Below, one piece after another: positions 10,393 through 19,179 of a stretch of 64,000 nt of DNA. Both the position numbers and the translations under genes were made by a program. The notes below the pieces were generated by a model. The model was given only the letters and a program-made list of their open reading frames with translations, did no database searches and was not told where the DNA came from. Numbering within the stretch: the stretch's first letter is position 1; each line of letters starts with the position of its first letter. Source of the stretch: Rhizobium sp. CB3090 (GTDB lineage: Bacteria > Pseudomonadota > Alphaproteobacteria > Rhizobiales > Rhizobiaceae); NCBI RefSeq assembly GCF_029714285.1, contig NZ_CP121662.1, positions 806,001-870,000 of the forward strand, given 5' to 3'.

Positions 10393-10842
10393 ATGACCGA
10401 CGTTCTCTTCTATCATTTGACCGAATCGAAGCTGGAGGATGCCCTTCCGCCGCTGATCGACAAAAGTGTCGAGCGCGGCTGGCAGGTCGCCATCCAGGCG
10501 CGCGAAGCGGCACGCCGGGATGCTCTCGACGTGCATCTCTGGACCTATCGCGAGGACAGTTTTCTGCCGCATGGCACGGATGATGGAGAAATGCCGGACA
10601 AACAGCCGGTGCTGCTGACTGTTTCGTCCGATAACGTGAATAACGCCACCGTCCGCTTCTTCGTCGATGGCGCCGAAGCATCAGGGATCGAGAACTATCA
10701 GCGCGTCGTTTTCATGTTCGATGGCTACGACCAAGAGCAATTGGAAGGTGCCCGCGCGCAGTGGAAGAAGCTGAAAGGCGAGGGGCACAACCTTACCTAT
10801 TGGCAGCAGACGCAGGACGGGCGCTGGGAGAAGAAGGCGTGA
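10393..10842 (+). CDS. holC: DNA polymerase III chi subunit HolC
   Basis: Chi links the clamp loader to single-strand DNA-binding protein at the replication fork. The 149-residue product begins MTDVLFYHLTESKLEDALPP and includes WTYREDSFLPHG, the family's recognisable centre, and FMFDGYDQEQLEGARAQWK near the C-terminus. The length is normal for the family. It lies 32 bases after pepA on the same strand, so co-transcription is likely. Confidence 0.93.
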   Translation: MTDVLFYHLTESKLEDALPPLIDKSVERGWQVAIQAREAARRDALDVHLWTYREDSFLPHGTDDGEMPDKQPVLLTVSSDNVNNATVRFFVDGAEASGIENYQRVVFMFDGYDQEQLEGARAQWKKLKGEGHNLTYWQQTQDGRWEKKA

Positions 10843-10861
10843 TGTCTCTCCTTCTTCCCTG

Positions 10862-10914
10862 TAATGCCCCCTCAACCCGCGCTGCGCGCGACTTTCTCCC
10901 CGCTGCGGCGAAAG
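10862..10914. repeat. mosaic intergenic repeat, copy 1
   Basis: The stretch contains GCCCCCTCAACC, then a small GCGC inverted repeat (CGCGCTGCGCGCG), then CTTTCTCCCCGCTGCGGCGAAAG, a hairpin module. The same modules recur at 14574-14636, 25644-25707 and inverted at 44082-44147. The layout resembles the rhizobial mosaic elements called RIME, but identity with RIME1 was not checked. It lies between the convergent holC and Gfo/Idh/MocA genes. Confidence 0.75.
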
Positions 10915-10925
10915 TAGGAGCTTAA

Positions 10926-10958
10926 GATGCGCCGCTTTAGTATTCCGCGCGGCGCGTC
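10926..10958. terminator. GC-rich hairpin between convergent genes
   Basis: GATGCGCCGC at 10926-10935 pairs with GCGGCGCGTC at 10949-10958 (one G-T pair) around a 13-base loop. It sits between the stops of holC and the dehydrogenase gene. It has no clear T-run on either side, so termination is only suggested. Confidence 0.4.
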
Positions 10959-10975
10959 TCATCGATCAATAGAGT

Positions 10976-11899
10976 TTAGTCGTGGAAAGCCTCGACGAAC
11001 TTGCGCTTGCCGAGCATGAAGGCGTCGGCGACGTGGCGAAGCGGGGCGAGGTCAACATCCGACGTGCCGGCTTTGACGATTTCGGCGAAGCGGCGATAGA
11101 GCGAAGGATATTCAGCCTCGGGAGCGGTGAACGTCAAATCGCCGTTCACGGAAAGCTTCGAGCCGCCCTCGGAGAGCACCATCTGCCCCGCTTCGGTTTC
11201 TGCGACGATATCCCAGCTCTGCTTGCCGGTCTGGCGCCAGTCGAATTCCGCATGGACGGCAAGCCCCTGGCCGCTCTTGAACTGCAGGTCGGCCGCAATC
11301 GGCGAATCGCGGTTTTCGGGGAATTCCAGCACGGCGCCCGTCAGGAACAGCGGCGGCAGGATGTGGGTGACGATCGACAGGGCATTGATGCCCGGATCGA
11401 AGACGCCGAGACCGCCCGCCTGCCAGATCCATTCCTGATTCGGATGCCAATGGCGCACGTCTTCCTTCCAGATGACATGGACGCTCTTGATCGTCGTTCC
11501 GGCGAGAAAAGCCTTCGCGGCCTCGACGGCCGGCGCATAACGCGAATGCCAGCTTGCGAAGAGGGAAACGCCCTTGGCCTTGGCGAGCGCTTCGAGATCG
11601 GCGACTTCGCTCAGCGTGGCGCCCGGCGGCTTTTCCAGGAAGACATGCTTGCCAGCCTCGAGCGCCTTGTAGGCAGCCTCGTAGCGATATTGTGGCGGCA
11701 TGCAGAGCGAGACGGCATCGATCCCGGGAACCGCATCCAGCATGGCCTCGATGCTGGTGAAGGCCGGAATGCCGTCCACCGTGCCGTGGCGGCTTGCCGT
11801 GGCGATCAGTTTGAAATCTGGATTGTTCGCGATGGAAGGAAGGTGCTGGTCGCGGACGATCTTGCCGACGCCGACGATGGCGAGGTTGATGGGGGACAT
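10976..11899 (-). CDS. Gfo/Idh/MocA oxidoreductase, likely D-galactose/L-arabinose 1-dehydrogenase
   Basis: The 307-residue product has an N-terminal Rossmann fold (LAIVGVGKIVRDQHLPSI) and the family lysine motif EAGKHVFLEKPPGATLSE. The C-terminal part, with EDVRHWHPNQEWIW and GGLGVFDPGINALSIVTHIL, closely resembles the NAD(P)-dependent L-arabinose/D-galactose 1-dehydrogenase of Azospirillum as I recall it. That enzyme opens the non-phosphorylative oxidation of these sugars to aldonolactones. The ATG at 11899 begins the Rossmann strand. A longer frame adds 28 atypical residues. It is divergent from a TRAP transporter, and two GTATGAT repeats lie just upstream. Confidence 0.82.
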   Translation of the reverse strand: MSPINLAIVGVGKIVRDQHLPSIANNPDFKLIATASRHGTVDGIPAFTSIEAMLDAVPGIDAVSLCMPPQYRYEAAYKALEAGKHVFLEKPPGATLSEVADLEALAKAKGVSLFASWHSRYAPAVEAAKAFLAGTTIKSVHVIWKEDVRHWHPNQEWIWQAGGLGVFDPGINALSIVTHILPPLFLTGAVLEFPENRDSPIAADLQFKSGQGLAVHAEFDWRQTGKQSWDIVAETEAGQMVLSEGGSKLSVNGDLTFTAPEAEYPSLYRRFAEIVKAGTSDVDLAPLRHVADAFMLGKRKFVEAFHD

Positions 11900-11915
11900 G
11901 GGTGTCTCTCGATTA

Positions 11916-11934
11916 GTATGATTATTTGTATGAT
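11916..11934. promoter_or_regulatory. two direct GTATGAT repeats before the sugar dehydrogenase
   Basis: GTATGAT occurs at 11916-11922 and again at 11928-11934, 12 bases start to start, 17-35 bases upstream of the minus-strand dehydrogenase start and in the region shared with the divergent TRAP operon. About one helical turn of spacing suits a regulator bound on one face. The factor is unknown. GntR-type operators in rhizobia can look like this, but that is inference. Confidence 0.35.
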
Positions 11935-12124
11935 CTTTTATCAGAATGCAGCGGGTGAGCAAGGCCGGCAAGCGTAATTGCAAGCAATCAAGCCGGCGCC
12001 CAGCATTTCTTACGGTCGTGCCATCACATTTGGAAAACCAGCTTACGCTCTTGATTCAGAGCCTGAAATCGGCACTCTGCCTGTATGCGGCAAAAAGATC
12101 AGAAGACCGCTGCGGGGGAGAAAA

Positions 12125-12703
12125 ATGATAAGAGCATTGCTCGGCTTCAGCCGACTCGTGGATGCTGGGACGGAAATCATTGGCAAGGCGGTTTCCTGGC
12201 TCATTCTGGTCGCCGTGCTGGTCAGTGCCGGAAATGCCGTCGTCCGCAAAGTGTTCAACACTTCGTCCAACGCCTGGCTGGAAGCGCAATGGTATCTGTT
12301 CGGCGCCGCCTTCTTGCTCGCCGCCGCCTATACCCTTCGGCAAAACGAGCACATCCGCATCGATATCGTCTATGGCGCCCTGCCGCGGCGCGTCCAGCAC
12401 TGGATCGATCTGCTCGGTCATTGCCTGTTCCTCATGCCATTCGTGCTTCTGATGGTTTATGATCTGGTGCCTTATGTCCGTATGTCCTTCATGTCCGGCG
12501 AGGTTTCGTCCAGTGCCGGCGGCCTGATCATCTGGCCGGGCAAGGCATTGTTGCTGGCAGGCTTCTTTGTGCTGGCGGTGCAGGGTGTTTCCGAAATCAT
12601 CAAGAAGATCGCCGTCATGCGCGGCGATATGGAGGACCCGACACCGTACGTACCGACGCATGCGCCCCTTGATGCCGAAACGCCGGCCGGGGAGGCGCGC
12701 TGA
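12125..12703 (+). CDS. TRAP transporter small membrane subunit (DctQ family)
   Basis: The 192-residue product has four predicted membrane segments and the DctQ signature around NAWLEAQWYLFGAAFLLAAA followed by RQNEHIRIDIVYG. DctQ partners the large DctM subunit in sodium-driven, binding-protein-dependent uptake of organic acids. The ATG at 12125 follows a GGGGGAG ribosome site and starts MIRALLGFSRLVDA. The longer open frame upstream adds about 49 residues without hydrophobic character. The stop overlaps the dctM start by one base (TGATG). Confidence 0.92.
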   Translation: MIRALLGFSRLVDAGTEIIGKAVSWLILVAVLVSAGNAVVRKVFNTSSNAWLEAQWYLFGAAFLLAAAYTLRQNEHIRIDIVYGALPRRVQHWIDLLGHCLFLMPFVLLMVYDLVPYVRMSFMSGEVSSSAGGLIIWPGKALLLAGFFVLAVQGVSEIIKKIAVMRGDMEDPTPYVPTHAPLDAETPAGEAR

Positions 12704-14472
12704 TGATCGAATTCGTCGCCGTGAACATGGCCCCGATCATGTTCGCTTCCCTGATCATTTTCCTGCTGATCGGATATCCCGTCGCCTTTGCGCTCGCCGC
12801 CAACGGATTGCTGTTCTTCTGGATCGGCGTCGAGCTGGCGCCTTATTCGGGCGGTTCCATCAATCTGTCCTGGCCTTTGCTCAACGCGCTGCCGGATCGA
12901 TTCTGGGGCGTGATGTCCAACGACACGCTACTGGCGATCCCGTTCTTCACCTTCATGGGCATCGTGCTGGAACGCTCAGGGATGGCGGAGGATCTGCTCG
13001 ATACCGTCGGTCAGCTCTTCGGCCCGGTCCGTGGCGGTCTCGCCTATGCAGTGATCTTCGTCGGCGCCCTGCTTGCCGCCACCACCGGCGTTGTCGCGGC
13101 CTCGGTCATCGCCATGGGGCTGATCTCGCTGCCGATCATGCTGCGCTATGGTTATGATCGCAGCCTGGCATCCGGCGTTATCGCCGCTTCGGGCACGCTC
13201 GCGCAGATCATTCCGCCGTCGCTGGTGCTGATCGTGCTGGCGGATCAGCTCGGCCGCTCGGTCGGCGATATGTATGCCGGTGCGCTGATCCCCGGCCTGG
13301 TGCTGACCGGCATCTACATGCTCTACGTGCTGATCATGTCGATCGTCCGGCCGAATTCGATGCCGGCGCTGCCGAAGGAGGCGCGCTCGCTCGGCTCCGG
13401 TGTGACCTCGCTTTTCATCGCGCTTCTGGTTTGCGCCGGGGTTGCCTATGCGGCGCACGTCTACCTGAAGCCGGCCTACGGTGAAAATGCCGATATTCTC
13501 GGCGCAACCGTGGGCGTCGCTTTCATCTATGTCGTCGCCGTCATCGACAAGACGATGAAGTTCAAGCTTATGTCACGTCTCGCCCAGCAGGTGATCATCG
13601 TGCTGATCCCGCCTTTGGCTCTGATCTTCCTCGTGCTCGGCACCATCTTCCTCGGCATCGCAACGCCGACGGAAGGCGGCGCTATGGGCGCGACCGGCGC
13701 TTTGGTGATGGCTGCGGCAAAGGGGCGGCTGAACATGGATGTCGTTCGCTCGGCACTCGCATCGACGACACGGCTCTCCTCTTTCGTGCTGTTCATCCTG
13801 ATCGGCTCGCGCGTGTTTTCGCTGACCTTCTACGGCGTCAACGGCCATGTCTGGGTGGAACATCTGCTGGTGTCGCTGCCGGGCGGGCAGGTCGGCTTCC
13901 TGATTGTCGTCAATCTGCTGGTGTTCGTGCTGGCCTTCTTCCTCGATTTCTTCGAGCTTGCCTTCATCATCGTGCCGCTGCTGGCGCCCGCTGCCGACAA
14001 GCTCGGTATCGACCTGATCTGGTTTGGTATCCTGCTCGGCATCAACATGCAGACGAGCTTCATGCATCCGCCCTTCGGCTTTGCGTTGTTCTACCTGCGC
14101 TCGGTGGCTGCAAAGGTGCCTTATCTCGACAAGGTCACCGGCAAGAAAATGGCGCCAGTGACGACGGGGCAGATTTATTGGGGGGCGGTGCCTTTCGTCG
14201 GCATTCAGATCCTGATGGTGAGTCTGGCGATCATGTTCCCGCAAATGGTCATGCACTATAAGGGTGCGGGGGCCGGAATCGATCCCAATGCGATCAAGAT
14301 CGAAGTGCCCGGCTTTGGCGCGCCCGGCCAGGATAATGGCAGTGGTCTTGGTTTGCCTGGCGGCCTGCAGCTTCCGGGCGCCAATCCGCTCGACAATAAG
14401 CCGGCTGATCAGGGCGGTGAAAAGAAAAATCCGCCCGCCAATGATCTCAGCCAGCCGCCGTCATTCAATTGA
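12703..14472 (+). CDS. TRAP transporter large membrane subunit (DctM family)
   Basis: The 589-residue product is a multi-pass membrane protein with the DctM features FFTFMGIVLERSGMAEDLLD, TGVVAASVIAMGLISLPIML and ASGTLAQIIPPSLVLIVLAD. It forms the substrate channel with DctQ. An insert of about 70 residues separates the two halves. About the last 60 residues form a hydrophilic Gly/Pro/Asn-rich tail after the last membrane segment, which ordinary DctM proteins lack. The start is fixed by the TGATG overlap with the DctQ gene. The matching binding protein is encoded on the other strand, tail to tail. Confidence 0.93.
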   Translation: MIEFVAVNMAPIMFASLIIFLLIGYPVAFALAANGLLFFWIGVELAPYSGGSINLSWPLLNALPDRFWGVMSNDTLLAIPFFTFMGIVLERSGMAEDLLDTVGQLFGPVRGGLAYAVIFVGALLAATTGVVAASVIAMGLISLPIMLRYGYDRSLASGVIAASGTLAQIIPPSLVLIVLADQLGRSVGDMYAGALIPGLVLTGIYMLYVLIMSIVRPNSMPALPKEARSLGSGVTSLFIALLVCAGVAYAAHVYLKPAYGENADILGATVGVAFIYVVAVIDKTMKFKLMSRLAQQVIIVLIPPLALIFLVLGTIFLGIATPTEGGAMGATGALVMAAAKGRLNMDVVRSALASTTRLSSFVLFILIGSRVFSLTFYGVNGHVWVEHLLVSLPGGQVGFLIVVNLLVFVLAFFLDFFELAFIIVPLLAPAADKLGIDLIWFGILLGINMQTSFMHPPFGFALFYLRSVAAKVPYLDKVTGKKMAPVTTGQIYWGAVPFVGIQILMVSLAIMFPQMVMHYKGAGAGIDPNAIKIEVPGFGAPGQDNGSGLGLPGGLQLPGANPLDNKPADQGGEKKNPPANDLSQPPSFN

Positions 14473-14573
14473 TCTTACTTCTCTCAGCGGGGGAAGATGC
14501 TCCGAAGGAGCGGGTGAGACGCGTTACACCGGAAATATTCTTTGTTTCGCTAAAAGGCATTAAGCGGGCATTC

Positions 14574-14636
14574 CTTACGGTGCAATGCCCCCTCAACCAG
14601 CCCTTCGGGCATCCTTCTCCCTGCTGGGGAGAAGGT
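14574..14636. repeat. mosaic intergenic repeat, copy 2
   Basis: The element begins CTTACGGTG, then GCCCCCTCAACC, then a CCCTTCGGG inverted repeat, then CCTTCTCCCTGCTGGGGAGAAGG. It shares the outer modules with the copy at 25644 almost exactly, while the middle hairpin differs, as expected of a mosaic element. It fills the 171-base gap between the convergent dctM and dctP genes. Confidence 0.8.
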
Positions 14637-14643
14637 GTTTTCG

Positions 14644-15834
<1,191 letters not shown>

Positions 15835-15894
15835 TCAAGCGCGCCGAACAATCTTACAACTGCCGATTTTTATTTGATATCTAAATGGCTGAAC

Positions 15895-17955
15895 TCAAAC
15901 CTCATGCGGTTTCACGATCGTCTCCCGAAGGAAACTGTAACCGAGTGCGATGCGCGCCGCGAGTTGTGTCGATGCGCCGTCGCCCCCATGGCCGCCCGAA
16001 TGGAATTCATGGAACAGCGGATGATGGCCGAGCTCCTCCAAACGCGCCGCAAACCGCCGCGCATGCGAGGGATGAACCCGGTCGTCATTGCCGGAACTTT
16101 CGATATAGACGGGCGGATAGGTGATCTCCGAAGCCGGCTTGAGATTGTGCAGCGGCGAATAGGAAAGCAGATAGTCCCGGTCCGCCTGGTCGTCTGGATT
16201 GCCATATTCGTCGATCCAGGCCTTACCGGCGGGGAAGACATGGAAGCGGCTCATGTCGAGCACCGGCACCTGACACCAGACCGCGCCGAAGTCGCGTGGG
16301 TAGCGCGTCAGCATCACGCCGGCAAGCAGCCCGCCATTGCTGCCGCCATTGGCAGCTATGCGCGACGGCCTGGTATAACCGCGAGCGACGAGATCGCGGG
16401 CGACGGCAACGAAATCGGCAAAGGCTCTGTGGCGGCCACGGCCTTTGGCGGCGCGATGCCAGTTCGGACCGAGTTCACCGCCGCCGCGGATATAGGCTTG
16501 CACATAGGCGCAGCCCTGTTCCAGCCAGCGGCCGATGACGCCGGAATATTGCGGACGGACCGAGAAATCGAAGCCGCCATAACCGTACATCAGCACCGGT
16601 AGCTCACCTTGGGTCCATGTCTTCGGCAAGACCAGCCGGTATGGCACCCTCGTGCCGTCTTCGGACGTGGCCTCGAGCAATTCGGAGGTCATGCCGTCCG
16701 TATCGAAATAGGCCGGAGAGCTTGCGGTGTGAATGAGTTCAAGCGGCTTCCTGCGGTCGGCAAGCTCCAGGCGATAGCAGGAGGGCGGCTGCAGGAAGCC
16801 TTCGCCATAGACCTGCAATGTATCGTCGCCGAGATGGAGGTCGGAATAGAGCGGCCAGACCGTTACCGTCTGGACATCTGCCGGCAGCGCGATTTCCTGG
16901 ATCGTCGCATCTGCCCTGGTGAGGTCGAAGACGAAGAGGCGGGGCTGCAATTTGTCGGAAACGACAAAGACGCACCATTCGCGCATGAGCAGGAATTGTG
17001 ACACTGACTGCCGCTCGCCAGGCGAAAACAACACGCGCATCGCCTCGGCGCTGGCATCGGTGGCCTGCCGTGGCAAGGGTTGCAGCGCGAGGCTGCCGGC
17101 CGGTATGCGCTCGTCGGTCTTGGCGAGCCAGAGACAATAGGAATAGCTGAGCTGGACGTCGATATCCCTTGGCAGATCGATCCGCCGCAACGAAAAATCC
17201 TGCTCTTTGATGAAGACGCTGGAACTGCCGATTTCGTGGCCGGTGATGAACAGGCGGATCGGCTTGGCCGTACCCTTCTTTGCGATGCCGGCAAGCACCG
17301 GATCGAAGACCAGGCAGGAGCCGTAGACGTCGGTGTCGGCGGTGGCGTAGAGCAGGGGTGCCTTTGCCGGCGGCTGGCCGCGTTTCAGACGGCGGCCGAC
17401 GCGGGGCCAGCCGGAGCGCGTCGAGGAGAGGCGGTCGATCGAGCCGAAATAGGCGATCTCGTCGCGGCTGAGCCAGGTGGCATGGCAACGTGTCGGCGGC
17501 GTGTCGAATCCGCCTTCGACGATGCTCTTGGCTTCGCAATCGAACTCTAGCAGGCGCCCAAGATCGGAGCCGCCGTCGGAGAGGCAAAGCAACACCCGCG
17601 TCGGTTCCCACGGGCAGGTGATTGCGCCGCGCCAGAGCCAAAGCTTGTTCTCCGATGCGCAGAAAGCATCGAGATCGAAGATAGGTTCCCAGGGCGCGTC
17701 GGGCGAAGGGGCGAGATTGGCGGGCAAGCGGAACCACATGCCGAGAGGATGATCTGCGCTGCGATGGAAGTCGAACAGCCACTTGCCGCGGCGCACCACC
17801 TGGATCAGCCGCTCCTTACGCTCGATCAGAGCCTTGATCGCCGCGCTGTCCACCTCAAACTCAGGCGTCATCAGAGCCTGTTCAGACTGTGCATCCCTTT
17901 CAGCGACGAATTGCAGTGTCAGTGGATCGTCGTCGTGCTCGAGATGGAGATTCAT
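15895..17955 (-). CDS. prolyl oligopeptidase family serine peptidase (S9)
   Basis: The 686-residue product has an N-terminal beta-propeller region and a C-terminal alpha/beta hydrolase domain. The catalytic serine lies in RIAANGGSNGGLLAGVMLTR, the aspartate in ESSGNDDRVHPSHARRFAAR and the histidine in FHSGGHGGD. The oxyanion-side segment LMYGYGGFDFSV is also typical. It would cleave short peptides, often after proline. No signal peptide is visible at the chosen start, so it is probably cytoplasmic. The ATG at 17955 (MNLHLEHDDDP) is preferred to a longer frame. A terminator-like hairpin at 18011-18040 separates it from the upstream gene. Confidence 0.93.
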   Translation of the reverse strand: MNLHLEHDDDPLTLQFVAERDAQSEQALMTPEFEVDSAAIKALIERKERLIQVVRRGKWLFDFHRSADHPLGMWFRLPANLAPSPDAPWEPIFDLDAFCASENKLWLWRGAITCPWEPTRVLLCLSDGGSDLGRLLEFDCEAKSIVEGGFDTPPTRCHATWLSRDEIAYFGSIDRLSSTRSGWPRVGRRLKRGQPPAKAPLLYATADTDVYGSCLVFDPVLAGIAKKGTAKPIRLFITGHEIGSSSVFIKEQDFSLRRIDLPRDIDVQLSYSYCLWLAKTDERIPAGSLALQPLPRQATDASAEAMRVLFSPGERQSVSQFLLMREWCVFVVSDKLQPRLFVFDLTRADATIQEIALPADVQTVTVWPLYSDLHLGDDTLQVYGEGFLQPPSCYRLELADRRKPLELIHTASSPAYFDTDGMTSELLEATSEDGTRVPYRLVLPKTWTQGELPVLMYGYGGFDFSVRPQYSGVIGRWLEQGCAYVQAYIRGGGELGPNWHRAAKGRGRHRAFADFVAVARDLVARGYTRPSRIAANGGSNGGLLAGVMLTRYPRDFGAVWCQVPVLDMSRFHVFPAGKAWIDEYGNPDDQADRDYLLSYSPLHNLKPASEITYPPVYIESSGNDDRVHPSHARRFAARLEELGHHPLFHEFHSGGHGGDGASTQLAARIALGYSFLRETIVKPHEV

Positions 17956-18010
17956 AAGGGACCTGATATGCGATTGATGAAGTGACTCATATATAATCAA
18001 ATCAAAATAC

Positions 18011-18040
18011 ATTCGGGGAAGCAACAGCGCTCCCCCGAAT
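18011..18040 (-). terminator. hairpin downstream of the deacetylase gene
   Basis: ATTCGGGG at 18011-18018 pairs with CCCCGAAT at 18033-18040. On the minus strand it is followed by a T-rich stretch (18000-18010), as expected of an intrinsic terminator ending the deacetylase transcript before the peptidase gene. Confidence 0.55.
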
Positions 18041-18077
18041 CTGTCCCATCATGCAGTTTTTCGGCTTTATCCGGCCC

Positions 18078-18968
18078 TCAGCGCATAACTCTGAGGCTGG
18101 CCTGGGCGATAAGATTCGTTGCCGGCGCTGAGGTGCCCTTGTACTTCAGCGTCACGACCTTGTAGCCCTCGCTTTCGAGGCGCGCCAAAAGAGTCGGCAG
18201 CATGGTGGCAGTGCGCTGGTGGATGTCGTGCATCAGGATGATGCCGCGACCGCGCCTGTGCAACTGGTCCATGGTGCGGGTGACGACGGCGGAGGGCTTC
18301 GAGTTGAAATAGTCCTTGCTGTCGATATCCACATCCATGACGACGAGATCACGCATGGCGACGGCGGTGCGCAGGCGCTTGGAATCGGCGAGATAAGGGA
18401 AGCGGAAGAAGGAAACATCCGTACCGATGACCTTGGCGACGGCGTGCTCGCCGCGGTCGATCTCGGCCATCGCCATGTCGAAGCTCATCTTGTCGAGATC
18501 GGGGTGGCGGAAGGTATGGCTGCCGATCGTGTCTCCGTCGGCAAAGACCCTGCGGGCGGTGGCCGGGTGCGCCTCCGCCATCTCGCCAACCATCATGAAG
18601 GTGGCCTTGACGCCGAACCTGTCGAGCGTGGAGAGGATGCGCTCCGTCTTGCCCGGTGCCGGACCGTCGTCGAAGCTGAGAATGACCTCCTTGTCGTCCA
18701 GCTTGAGATCGTGCAGCGAGGACACTTCCAATGTGCGCCCGACCAAGTGATGCGGGCCGCCGGTATCGCCCGTCTCCCGGGTTTCAAGCTCGGCACCGGC
18801 CCATTTCGTCGGCTCCATGTCGATGGGGTCGTTGGGCTTCAGCGGCTTATGATGCGGCTCTTCCGCGGCAAAACTCGTCTTCAGCGAGGCATCGTTGCCC
18901 GGTTTTGTCGCGCAACCGGCAACGGATAAGGACACGGCAAGACCGGCCAGGAGAAGACGGAAGGTCAT
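18078..18968 (-). CDS. polysaccharide deacetylase lipoprotein (NodB homology domain)
   Basis: The 296-residue product starts with a lipoprotein signal ending LSVAGC, so it is probably anchored in the envelope. The NodB domain has VILSFDDGPAPGKTERILS (catalytic Asp pair), DTIGSHTFRHPDLDKM (metal-binding His pair), FFRFPYLADS and IILMHDIHQ. The family removes acetyl groups from peptidoglycan or surface polysaccharides with a divalent metal. The substrate cannot be read from the sequence. It is monocistronic by context, with its own upstream region and a downstream hairpin. A sequence resembling a CtrA site lies about 50 bases upstream. Confidence 0.92.
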   Translation of the reverse strand: MTFRLLLAGLAVSLSVAGCATKPGNDASLKTSFAAEEPHHKPLKPNDPIDMEPTKWAGAELETRETGDTGGPHHLVGRTLEVSSLHDLKLDDKEVILSFDDGPAPGKTERILSTLDRFGVKATFMMVGEMAEAHPATARRVFADGDTIGSHTFRHPDLDKMSFDMAMAEIDRGEHAVAKVIGTDVSFFRFPYLADSKRLRTAVAMRDLVVMDVDIDSKDYFNSKPSAVVTRTMDQLHRRGRGIILMHDIHQRTATMLPTLLARLESEGYKVVTLKYKGTSAPATNLIAQASLRVMR

Positions 18969-19019
18969 CAGAATCGCTCAACAATACATTAATGAAAGTT
19001 GGGCGCATTTTTTCCGATT

Positions 19020-19038
19020 ATGGTTAATGATTGGTTAG
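19020..19038 (-). promoter_or_regulatory. possible CtrA-binding site before the deacetylase gene
   Basis: On the minus strand the sequence reads CTAACCAATCATTAACCAT. It contains an exact TTAACCAT half site, and with one mismatch it fits TTAA-N7-TTAA. It lies about 52 bases before the deacetylase start. CtrA regulates cell-cycle and envelope genes in alphaproteobacteria. Binding here is inference from a short motif. Confidence 0.3.
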
Positions 19039-19179
19039 TGTTGACGCACGGATGGCACAGGAATTAACCTTTTTTCAAAGCGCTGTGGCGCTCATCCGAG
19101 CGAGCAAGATCGTTTTAACTCGTTGAAATCGAACCATCTTACGCGCTTGCAGGGTGATTCCACCGAAAAGCGGGATGCC

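Noticed and set aside
8657..10681. 674-codon open frame on the minus strand opposite pepA and holC
   Set aside because: It is the antisense shadow of two clearly conserved genes, has Arg/His-rich low-complexity content, and shows no family motif.
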